A stretch of DNA of 64,000 nucleotides from Fulvia fulva. Lineage: Eukaryota; Ascomycota; Dothideomycetes; Mycosphaerellales; Mycosphaerellaceae. Position numbers and translations under genes: made by a program. Location: contig NC_063016.1 in assembly GCF_020509005.1 (NCBI RefSeq), forward strand, positions 4,650,001 through 4,714,000, in the 5' to 3' direction. Position 1 is the first letter of the stretch. Each line of letters opens with the position of its first letter. Positions 53,848 to 64,000 of this stretch are shown here, piece after piece. The notes below the pieces were generated by a model. It was not told the DNA's origin. It made no database searches and worked only from the letters and a program-made list of their open reading frames with translations.

Positions 53848-54507
53848 AGAACTCGAGTTTGCAACGTCCGCTCTACCAGCTATGCCGAACGTTGGCTGCC
53901 TTTAACAGTCGCTGGAGCGCCACAGGTACGAGCTGGCCGCCTACGTACTGCCAATTACCGTTGAAGAGGCCAGCAGTAACGCAGTAGCTTGGCGAACAGC
54001 TGGACCAGCAAAGGAACCAGAGCACCCCTCGAGCTTTGTCTCGATAAAATATCCAAGCTTGAAGGCACCCGCAGTACCTCGCCATGGTCGATTTCAGGAG
54101 CCACGCAGCAGATGATACTTGACACATCTATAGTAACAACCGGCCGTGGCCATCAGCCCCGCAGCAGGAAGGAATCCGAAGCCGAACGAGACTAGTCTGG
54201 TCCCAAGGTCAATACAATCCTCTTCCACGACCGATTAGAGATCCACCTGCTGCCCTGTTGCATTTGGAACAGATACAAGGACCACAGAAACACCATGAAA
54301 GAACTCTTAAACCTGGCCAAGCGCGATTGCGTAGCATCCGGCAGAGTGGTTTTGCACTTTCGATGTCGGTCATGCTTCTTCCCCGACCTTACGAAAGTCA
54401 GTCAAATCGGTGGGTTCTGAGCGGAAGTGGTTGAAGGCTGCACATTCATTTTATATCGGCTCTACAGGTGTCACCTATCGGCCTCAGCTCAACACGCAGT
54501 CGAATCT
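53848..54507. other. Intergenic region between convergent genes
   Basis: About 660 bases between the acetyltransferase stop and the FAH-family stop. Only short ORFs without domains. Nothing was recognised. Confidence 0.45.
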
Positions 54508-55456
54508 TCAGAGCTTGAAAACATGCTTGTTGCGCAAGGTCCCTAATCCGGTGATGCGTACCTCTACAACATCTCCATCTTCCAACCAGACTGGCGGTTT
54601 CATAAATGCTGCAACTCCACTTGGTGTGCCCGTCATAACGACTGTGCCTTTCCTCAAGGTCTTGCCGAGAGTCAAGTGGACCATAATGTCCTTCAGAGTG
54701 AACAGAAGATCGTCTGTGCGGGTGTCTTGCCTAAGGTTGCTGTTCACCAAGGTCTGAAGCCTCAATGCTTCCGGCTGGGGAATGGCTTCGTAAGAAGCAA
54801 GGACAGGACCCACGGGAGCAAAGTGATCAAATGACTTTGCAACGTGATGCTGGCCGCCAGCAGTCTCTTGTGTTTGCCATTCACGGGCACTCACATCATT
54901 GCCAGCCATAAATCCAATAATGTAATCCGCGACATTGTCATCTTGGCCAAAGTCCCTGACATCACGGCCGGTCACAAAGCATAGTTCGCCTTCGTAGTCC
55001 AGCTTCTCGAAGTACCTTGGGATGGCGATGTCTTGATTAGGAGCGGCGAGGGCATCTTTTGGAGTCAGCATCGATTGGTGCAATAGAAGTTCGCCTATGG
55101 CGCCTACCCGGTGGCTTGGAGAAGTACACAGGAAACTTCGGGACGGGAAATCCAGCTTCCTCGATATGGGCCTTGTATATCAGGCCGATTCCATAAATTA
55201 TTGGCGTTGTGGCCAATGGACACAGTATCTGCTCGCGAAGATAGCCTCAGCGGGATGACCTGTTGAAGAAAGACGGCAGACATACCTTGGCTACTCTTGC
55301 GGTCGTGCCACTCGGTTCAAGATCCCATGGCTCTGTGCCGATATATAAGTCGACGCTGGAGCCTTCCAAAGCGTCAAGATTCTCCGGAGCTTCGCCATAA
55401 CAGATCTTGCCTTGCGCGTCCTGGAAGCGAATCAGTCTTCGAAAGATGGCCTTCAT
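54508..55456 (-). CDS. Fumarylacetoacetate hydrolase (FAH) family protein
   Basis: Three exons, 55286-55456, 55108-55228 and 54508-55055, give 279 residues; introns are 57 and 52 nt. GIGLIYKAHIEEAGFPVPKF carries the conserved His/Glu. Metal ligands are the E-x-E of YEGELCFVTGRDV and the Asp of GFMAGNDVSAREWQ. TGTPSGVAAFMKPP near the C-terminus is also canonical. The length fits acylpyruvase/ring-fission hydrolases of aromatic catabolism rather than the longer true FAH. The neighbours (a VOC protein and an FAD monooxygenase on the same strand) support hydrolysis of a ring-cleavage product. The ATG at 55456 was chosen because family proteins begin close to here. Confidence 0.9.
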
Positions 55457-55859
55457 CTTGAGCTGTCTCGACGAGAAGAGGTTTGCTGATATCGAGGCGA
55501 CGTTTGTAATCTGCTCGTTGAGTCTTGTGCTCAGTATTGTGTTTGCACTAGTCCCCTTCTGCTCGGACGAAGCAGGCGGAGAGGAGGGAGCCGTCGAAGT
55601 GTACCAGAATGGGGCCCCTATTGGGCCCACAGCTTTGGACTACACGTCTGCAAAGCGGGGAAGCTTTCCAATCTGTGTAGTGAGTCTGATATTCGCGCGG
55701 TGTTGTGGATATGCCTCGCGAGCAAAAACGATGCTTCGGTGTTCTGTGGCTGGCCGGCGCCACTACGTTTGAAGAAGCTTTGTGCGTATCATTATGGAAG
55801 GCGAACGTGGACAGCAGGGGCTACTTTCATACGGCGCAGTATGGTGGTCTTCATGGCAG
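55457..55859. other. Intergenic region within the aromatic-catabolism-like cluster
   Basis: About 400 bases between the start of the FAH gene and the stop of the VOC gene, both on the minus strand. Short ORFs only. It should contain the FAH promoter. Confidence 0.45.
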
Positions 55860-56455
55860 TTACATTGCATCGGTATCTGGCAGGCCTCGCGGCCCAATCT
55901 CCACTCTCTTCTTTAAGGAGACCTCGTCCTCGCCACTTTTGAATCGTTGAATCAGATCCTCCACATCCACATCAGCTCCAATGGGATTCTCCGCAAAGGC
56001 CGGGCTGCTCATGAACTCATTGGCCTGATCGACGGTGTCGAAGTTGTCGACTTGCGTCTCGAGCTTGTTGCCATCTGGATCGCGATAGTAGAGGCTGGTA
56101 GTTGGCCCATGATTCACGGTCCAGAAAGGATTGATGCCACGCTGTTTGCGTTGCCGATATGCCACCAGAAGATCACGCATCGTCGGGAATGTAAACGCAA
56201 TGTGCTCAAGCCCGCTACTCTTGCCTTGTTTGGGGCCAGTCTCGGGTCTGTTGACAATGGCTATGCGGTGGTGCTCCTCATCGTATGTGAGGAATGTGAC
56301 GACCGGATTGCCATACGTGATATGACCGCCGAGGAATGTGATGTAGAGTCTACCATTGGCCGATAGTTTGCAGTTCGCAGAACGACGTGTGCCAGCGTAC
56401 TCGGGCTGATGACTTTGTCTCCAGGCTTGTCAAAGTCTTCAGTGGTGATAGCCAT
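55860..56455 (-). pseudogene. VOC/extradiol-dioxygenase-like protein with a one-base frameshift
   Basis: The ATG at 56455 begins MAITTEDFDKPGDK, followed by LAHVVLRTANYRPMVD. The frame then breaks at about 56347-56350, where one base appears missing, and resumes as YITFLGGHITYGNPVVTFLT. The rest is intact to the stop at 55860: KSSGLEHIAFTFPTMRDLLV and TTSLYYRDPDGNKLETQVDN. His of LAHVV, His of LEHIAF and Glu of LETQVD match the metal-ligand positions of vicinal-oxygen-chelate dioxygenases. Intact, it would be close to 198 residues. It sits between the FAH hydrolase and the monooxygenase, so a ring-cleavage role is plausible. The lesion could be real or a sequencing error. Confidence 0.75.
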
Positions 56456-56664
56456 GATGCTGTGCTTGGGAGCAGTATAGGAGGCACTGTGGGAGGCGAG
56501 TCTTGGGGTTGAGAAGCTGAAGGGAGAGCTAATAACGACGGTGTCTTGGAGCAGCGCATTTTGGTACAGTATATGTACTCGACAGTCTCGGAAGGCTGTG
56601 GAGGCAGTTGGTCGTGAGCGTTCGGATACAAGCAACTCTTACATTGCAATCCGAACACTTTCGG

Positions 56665-58465
<1,801 letters not shown>

Positions 58466-58846
58466 TGGACAGAAAAGGGTGTCAAGGATGCCCGAAGCAA
58501 AAGGCGGTTATGTGTGAAGAGAGCGCAGGAGAAGAGGAAGGAACGCACTGATGGCGAGCAGTAGGAGCACTCGGCCTCATGTTAAGATACGCAGTGGCTG
58601 CGGATCAACAGGCCTACAGTGTAGCTTTGCCTTGTCGACTCCCCGCTTCCTGCCCTTCGCCTGGTGTCGGTCGTGCCTGTTCGACACTGCCGCACACATA
58701 TAGTTCTACTGCGCTAACCTCTTTTGCTCGGCTTTCACGAGAGGAGAGGAGAGCGACATGTCAGTCCGTGCACATGCGCCCCACTTGCCGTAATTCCTTG
58801 AGCATCAACTTGAGCTTATGATGTCTACATGTAGACCTCTGTGGAC
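58466..58846. promoter_or_regulatory. Divergent control region, monooxygenase / Zn2Cys6 regulator
   Basis: 381 bases separate the two starts. CGG/CCG triplets, the usual half-sites of Zn2Cys6 proteins, occur several times, including CGG at about 58669 and CCG at about 58691. A 14-base perfect palindrome (GTCTACATGTAGAC, 58823-58836) ends 10 bases before the regulator's ATG and contains an ATG directly followed by TAG. Pathway-specific control by the regulator is inferred from position only. Confidence 0.5.
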
Positions 58847-61261
58847 ATGGAGCCTGCAACCTTTGATGTCGGAAGTGGTATCAACACTGAGAGCGACACG
58901 TCCAAAAAGCGTAAACGTGCCTGGCAAGCGTGTGACCACTGCCGAGCCAGAAAGATTCGCTGTGAGTACTCTAAGTCCAATCTGACCCCTTCCTCGGGAC
59001 GCACCTCAGGCCATCTCCGCTGATGCAACACTCCTCCAGGTAATGGAGAGACTGCGGACACGCCTTGTCCCAACTGCATCGATCGCGGCGTTGATTGCGT
59101 GACCACGATCAGTCAGCGCCGGCGACGGCGACCCATCGGCACCACCGCCAATATATTCAATCATGCACAGCCTGTCCCGAGTCTCACAGACTCTATGGCG
59201 ATGGGTCACTCGCCGCTGTGCCCTTATTCAACACTGGGGCAAAGCGAAGAAACCACGGCTTCTATTCAGGTCGACGACGACGGTGGCGAAACGCCAGACG
59301 ACTTACGAGAACGCAGCAGTGTCTTGCCCAGTGATATGGTACGCCATGATGTTGTATGTTCGCCCTGTTGTCACCTGCTAAGCTAAGCTGTACACAGACC
59401 AATTGGGAATATCATGGTGAGTAAAGCCCGCACTCCTGGCAGTATACTGATGCAGGTGGGTCTTTCCATACTCATCGCCATTACCACAGGTCCACGGTCG
59501 TTTCTATCCGTTTGTTCTAAGCCTGCGGTGAAGTGGGTCAGCGAACAGACCGGTCGAGCAGACTTTGCAGATATCGCCAGTCACTTCGCCTCAGACATCA
59601 CTCGGCGCCTGAAAATGGATGCTGACATCTCTCCTACGAGAGCACCCGAGCCAGACGCAGAAACTGCCTGGCACTACACAGAGGGTATGATTGCGGAATT
59701 ATGGTCCATTCTCTTGCTAATAGTGGCATGGTTCGCATGTAGCATATTTCACATTAGCTCTGGATGCCTCACTTGCCGCTTTGCATCGGCCGTGCTTTGA
59801 GCGCCAGCTTGCGGCTCATCTCGCTGGCAACGCCGTCGACAACAGTCCAACATGGCATGCTTTGAGAAATGTTGTGTACGCATTCGGTTGTCGCATCGAA
59901 TTGTCCAAGAATTGTTCGTTCAAGGACGCTAGCCAACAGGCTTGGTTATATTTCGAGAACGCACTAGCCGTGTATGCACGGCTTTTGTTTTACAAGACCT
60001 CAATCATGGGAGTTCAGGTTTTGACGCTGATGGTACTCGCACCTTGATGTATTCTGTTAGAAGCTCTGCAGATCGACTGATCCATGCCACAGGCATACTA
60101 CACACAGAATATCGGCACACCGTGTCTGGAGTACATGCTTTCGTCGGATGCAGTTCGACTCGCGTTGGCCAAAGGGCTCCATCGAGCGGCCCCACTCTCG
60201 CAAGGCCTTACCGAGCAAGACGTCGAGCAACGCAATCGTATATTCTGGGCAATATACTGCCTGGAGAAGCAGATTGCATGTCAAGCTAGTCGGCCATCGG
60301 TATGCAGACGAGCCTGGGGAAAGGTTGGAGCTGATAGTGTCCCAGATCATTGACGATGAAGAAGTGACCTGCTCACTACCTCGGATCACTTCACCCTCCG
60401 ATGATGCCTTTAGCATTGCATATTGCCACAGTCTGATCAGGATCTCACGGGCACTGTCGACGATTGAGAAACGACTGTCGGCTGTACGATGTTCCAGGAT
60501 GGATGTCACCGCGACTGTACAAACAGTCGATGAATTGCACTCAGAACTTGAGACTGTCAAGAACGCACCTCAAAATCAGTTCGGTCTTGCTCTGGGGACA
60601 AAAATTGATGTCACAAATTCACCCGAGGACTTCAAGCTTGATCAGCTCGTGCACTTACATTACGCTTACCACACAGCTATGCTCAATGTGCATACTATAT
60701 GGTCGTATCCATGGATTCGTGCTCTGGTCGGCCTGTCTGCAATAGACAAACTTCGGGACTATGTGTTGCGCTCGAGCGACGTCGTGGCACGGGTCTCGCG
60801 CGATATGATCGCGATAACCGAGCATATACATTTCAAAGCGCATGCTACCGTCCCGTAAGTACAGAGTCTATTATCTGCGTGTCAGCTCGTTGTTAACCAT
60901 AATTAGGGTAGCTTTTTTTGCACCAATTTATGCAATGATTAGCCTCTTTGTGTATTGCCTCGATCGTCAGAAGAGTCTAGCAGACCTCGCTGTTATGGAC
61001 ATTGGCACGGGTTACTTTTCCAAGCTTGGTCTGGAGACCGACTTTCTGATATCGGTCCCCTTCGTGCGAGCGATCACTTCATTGGCGTACGGCTTTGAAG
61101 AGTCAACGCTTGCGACGAATCTGCATAATCACCAACATCTCGCTCAGGGTGGCATGAACGCAAGCCAAAGTCTTGGTGCAGACTTCTGGAACGTTGGCAT
61201 TCTCGATGCTGAGACGATGGTTCACCTGGAGGACTGGAGCACCTTTCCCAGGATACTGTAG
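58847..61261 (+). CDS. Zn2Cys6 transcription factor, likely cluster regulator
   Basis: Eight exons close in frame: 58847-58961, 59040-59338, 59398-59416, 59490-59684, 59743-60032, 60093-60299, 60346-60854 and 60907-61261, giving 662 residues. Introns are 46-78 nt. The zinc cluster has canonical spacing: CDHCRARKIRC (Cys29, 32, 39) and, after the first intron, CPNCIDRGVDC (Cys48, 51, 58), followed by an Arg-rich linker (QRRRRRP). The fungal regulatory domain includes YFTLALDASLAALHRPCFER and IFWAIYCLEKQIACQASRPS. A 19-nt exon (59398-59416) is notable. It faces the FAD monooxygenase, so control of that cluster is the simplest hypothesis. Confidence 0.88.
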
Positions 61262-61683
61262 TTTCATTACGCCTCAAGATGGGCGAAGGCCAACCACACA
61301 ATCCGCCCACTTTTCGAGATGATCGTGCACCCATGAATCTTTGCAGTCCCGCATACTCGTTGGCTCTCGGGACAATGGCCATGATTTTGCTTTAGGGGCC
61401 TTTACTACTTGGATTCCGGAGGATGTTGATGCATGGACCTCCGTGACTGGAGTAAACACGCTTCACGCTTCATCGAAGAGAGCTCTAAGAAGTCGCAGTC
61501 ATACGAAATCAGCAGATGCACGCCCACCAAGCCATTGAACAATGTCCACGGCCACATTGGCGGCTGATGTCGGGAAGTGCATGTATCAGTGGCCGTAGTG
61601 AGCAGGTCTCGGATTGGTAGGTTGGTTACGTCGATATATTCGCTACGCTATGTATCGGTTTACGTTACGCTCACAGCAAGATA
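61262..61683. other. Intergenic region between convergent genes
   Basis: About 420 bases between the regulator's stop and the stop of the F-box gene. No gene was recognised. Confidence 0.45.
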
Positions 61684-63096
61684 TTACCAATGCTCCATGC
61701 CATCCGTCGGTACATTCCACTGCAAGAAGTCCTTGGCATCGAATAAACCCTTAGTCGATGTGCTGTAGCGATCACTCCAGATGTCGTCTCCTCCTCCTTG
61801 CTGCCGGCTAATGATGAACGACTCCATGTCGTCGAGGTCTTCACTGGACCGTGCAGGCCAAAGACGCTCAAATGACACCATCTCAAGTGCTGAAAACGCA
61901 TTCAGCTTCCGCCAGATGTACACCCACGGGTTCTGATCGTGCAGCACGACGACATTGTCGATGTCAATGTGAATCAGTGTCCCAGAGCAACTTGTCAGTA
62001 TGCCCAAAATATGTTCCAGGGTGATGTGAAGGTGCCTGAGAGAGATGTATTTGAGCGTTCCAGTCGCTGAAGAGGGCATCAGCATGGTTGGTAGATCCAT
62101 CAAGGCTTTCTCTCTCCACAGGGACAACTGTGCTGATAGTGAAATCTCCAAACCCACGGGACGAGCCTTGGCGATGATAGCTTGCACAGCGGTCAGGTGT
62201 TCCAGTGCCTTCGGCGAGGTGATGTCCTCAAGGGTCTTCACGTCGCTGTCGTAATGGAAGAAGCGGGCGGCAAAGTCAGATGTTGCAGCTGGGTGGTAAT
62301 CTAGCGCGTCGAGGCTGACCTCACATCTGTCCGTCAAAGCAAGTGTCGTCAATGGCAGGCGGTGCTGTTGTACAAGCCGCAGACAGCTTGCTGGTAATGT
62401 CAGACTGTGATGCTGTATTCCATCAACTAGCGTATCGCCGCAGTCAAGCCAAAGCCGGAAAGCTTGGGGGGTTTTCTCGAGGTTCTCCAGGATTGACTCG
62501 ATGAGATCAAGGTTGATCGACTGTGTTCGTGCACAGACGCCCTTGTGGTGCTTGACATCCTCCTGAAGACGGCCGTAGGTGTAGACTGCCTGTGCTTCTT
62601 CTATCGTCTCATCCTTATACGGAGCTATGGAAACCTCGCCCGCTCTTCGACCCTCGAAGGAAGCGAAAGTGAGTCTCAGGCTTCTGATGTGTTCAGCCAA
62701 GTGAGGAGTCGAGGTCATGTTTTTGATGCGCAAAAGGCGTGATGGATTGAGGATGAAGCAGGTGAGCGACTCAATGTACTCTCTGTTGAATGCTCTGGAC
62801 GCTGCCGCTTGAAAAGCCTTGCATGTAAGACGGATGTTGAGCACGTCCAAGTGCACATCGGCGGCTTCGACGACGAGCTCCAGAAGCTCCATAGGTAGAT
62901 CGAGAATGTGAGTCTTCTTCTTGGGAGATGTCAAGTCAGTCCCCGGTCGAGTGCTCTGTCGCTGTGAAGCAGGTACGCGACACGCGCGAGGCGGAGGCAA
63001 GCTCGCTCCATCATCCGAACAAGCGCCAGTGTCTTTTTGGTGGACCAGTGGATTGCGGGCGCGGATGGGCAGACAGAGCTGTCGAAGCCACGACAT
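61684..63096 (-). CDS. F-box protein
   Basis: Single-exon gene of 470 residues from the ATG at 63096 (MSWLRQLCLPIRA); the frame extends upstream only through non-ATG codons. The F-box is at about residues 62-95: THILDLPMELLELVVEAADV and LDVLNIRLTCKAFQAAASRA. The rest has alternating helices and hydrophobic strands, such as TLKYISLRHLHITLEHILGI, without a named repeat. This layout is common among fungal F-box proteins that recruit substrates to SCF ubiquitin ligases. The target is unknown. The reading frame is intact, unlike the F-box gene at 26.8-28.2 kb. Confidence 0.82.
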   Translation of the reverse strand: MSWLRQLCLPIRARNPLVHQKDTGACSDDGASLPPPRACRVPASQRQSTRPGTDLTSPKKKTHILDLPMELLELVVEAADVHLDVLNIRLTCKAFQAAASRAFNREYIESLTCFILNPSRLLRIKNMTSTPHLAEHIRSLRLTFASFEGRRAGEVSIAPYKDETIEEAQAVYTYGRLQEDVKHHKGVCARTQSINLDLIESILENLEKTPQAFRLWLDCGDTLVDGIQHHSLTLPASCLRLVQQHRLPLTTLALTDRCEVSLDALDYHPAATSDFAARFFHYDSDVKTLEDITSPKALEHLTAVQAIIAKARPVGLEISLSAQLSLWREKALMDLPTMLMPSSATGTLKYISLRHLHITLEHILGILTSCSGTLIHIDIDNVVVLHDQNPWVYIWRKLNAFSALEMVSFERLWPARSSEDLDDMESFIISRQQGGGDDIWSDRYSTSTKGLFDAKDFLQWNVPTDGMEHW

Positions 63097-63481
63097 GCTG
63101 GTAATTCTGGTACCTTGGTGGTGTGATTGCAAGGTGTGAGATGATCTCTACTTGTACGAGTCAAGACTCAGTGCTGCAGCCACGAAGCACAGGCCAACGC
63201 TAGCAAGTGAATGAACTCTAAGCTAGGCACACGCGTGCGTGTTGGACTTAGTGGCTCGTAATGCTGCCTACACTCCAAAACTGATCATTCCATTCACCTA
63301 GAGTTGCAGCCGAATTCACAGTGCCTCTGAACGAGGCGAACAACCTCAAGTGCTCCACGCCGATAAGTGTTCAAATGGCCTGACTCGCATTTCGCCTGCT
63401 ATGATCCCTCTGCCAGTCTCAAGACATATCCGATCTCTCCCTCTTACAAACACACCCTACGCTCCTCAGCCAACGTTGCAC
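63097..63481. other. Intergenic region
   Basis: About 385 bases between the F-box start and the stop of the next minus-strand gene. No gene was recognised. It should hold the F-box promoter. Confidence 0.45.
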
Positions 63482-64000
63482 CTAAAAATTCACCGTAGTG
63501 TAAGCTGTGTCGGTCTTCTCCACACAATTCGCATCGAGCCATCCCTTGCACTGCCTCTTCTGCTTGTCGTAAGTAATCTTCTACTCCATCGTCAGCATTC
63601 TATCTCCAAATGATATATAATATATCCATGTATATGAAGATATACGTACCCAGTTCTGACAGTTCTTGTTTCCAAACTTTTGCTCGGTCCGTTTGTTGGC
63701 ACACATGTTCTGAAATTGAGTGATGCAGTACTTCTGCGGGACCCATTGTGGTGGACGGCAATTGCCTGGGCCTGTTAGCTGCCACTCTCCGGCGGCCTTG
63801 TGGTGGGCTACATACCATCAATCTCAACATGAGCCTTTGGCCATGGGAAACCGGAATCTGCGCCCTTGCCGGCGTAGTTGGACGGAACTGTGATGTCTTG
63901 TCGGGAGCAGAACTTGTCGATCGCGTTGACTACACCGGGATATTTGACGATACTACATTTTCCGATTGGCGATTCGCCCACGACTGCTGTGGTGAAAGCC
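63482..64000 (-). CDS. Cys-rich, probably secreted protein (5' end outside the window)
   Basis: Three exons within the window, 63816-64000 (partial), 63650-63771 and 63482-63580, encode about 134 residues. Introns are 44 and 69 nt, both GT-AG, and the frames close. The visible protein has eight Cys in a regular spread: GKCSIV, KFCSRQ, GNCRPPQWVP, KYCITQFQNMC, NCQNW, QCKGWL and ANCVE. The density of Cys and aromatic residues suggests an extracellular disulphide-bonded protein, such as a small effector-like or cell-wall protein. The N-terminus, and with it any signal peptide, lies beyond the window edge. I cannot name the family. Confidence 0.65.

Overview
The window is nuclear DNA of a filamentous ascomycete (Pezizomycotina). 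The evidence is compact genes with short GT-AG introns (about 44 to 130 nt, one apparent 232 nt), fungal Zn2Cys6 regulators, a HET-domain protein, a GH55 glucanase, DHA2 and sugar-porter MFS genes, and a DUF8035-type protein. A Dothideomycete is my guess from the gene mix, but the sequence alone does not prove it. I saw no rRNA, tRNA, CRISPR or intact transposon.

Layout. 0-5.5 kb: an SREBP-type bHLH protein, a five-exon DHA2 transporter and an unrecognised minus-strand gene. 5.4-7.0 kb: gene-poor. 7-12 kb: an RNA 3'-phosphate cyclase-like gene and a long Arg/Glu/Pro repeat protein ending in a DUF8035-like domain. 12.6-18.4 kb: a decayed NRPS-like A-T-R gene flanked by two coiled-coil/hydrophobic-tail ORFs, the first doubtful. 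19-24.3 kb: a frameshifted oxidoreductase, a ceramide synthase, an ECM15-like protein and a class-16 methyltransferase. 24.7-31.2 kb: a HET protein, a frameshifted F-box gene and a four-exon GH55 glucanase. 32.4-41.3 kb: a GST, an SDR facing a Zn2Cys6 regulator, a D-2-hydroxyacid dehydrogenase, and a sugar transporter broken by a deletion. 42.6-48.1 kb: a small Cys/His protein, TTI1 and the SAGA subunit SGF73. 48.6-50.7 kb: an intact BTB gene and a decayed tandem copy. 51.7-53.9 kb: an NSRP1/CCDC55 protein and a maltose-acetyltransferase-type gene. 54.5-61.3 kb: an aromatic-catabolism-like cluster (FAH hydrolase, VOC protein, FAD monooxygenase, divergent Zn2Cys6 regulator). 61.7-64 kb: an F-box protein and the 3' part of a Cys-rich, probably secreted, protein.

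How the genes fit together. The clearest functional group is 54.5-61.3 kb. A phenol-hydroxylase-type flavoprotein, a ring-cleavage-type VOC protein and a ring-fission hydrolase lie on one strand, and a Zn2Cys6 regulator faces the monooxygenase. The order suggests hydroxylation, ring opening and hydrolysis of an aromatic substrate, but the VOC gene carries a one-base frameshift.

A striking pattern is that long core genes (TTI1, ceramide synthase, the DUF8035-like protein, NSRP1, SGF73) read cleanly, while several accessory genes carry frameshifts or stops: the NRPS-like gene, the sugar transporter, the oxidoreductase, an F-box gene, the VOC gene and the BTB copy. This looks like real decay of accessory genes, although local sequencing indels cannot be excluded for the single-base lesions.
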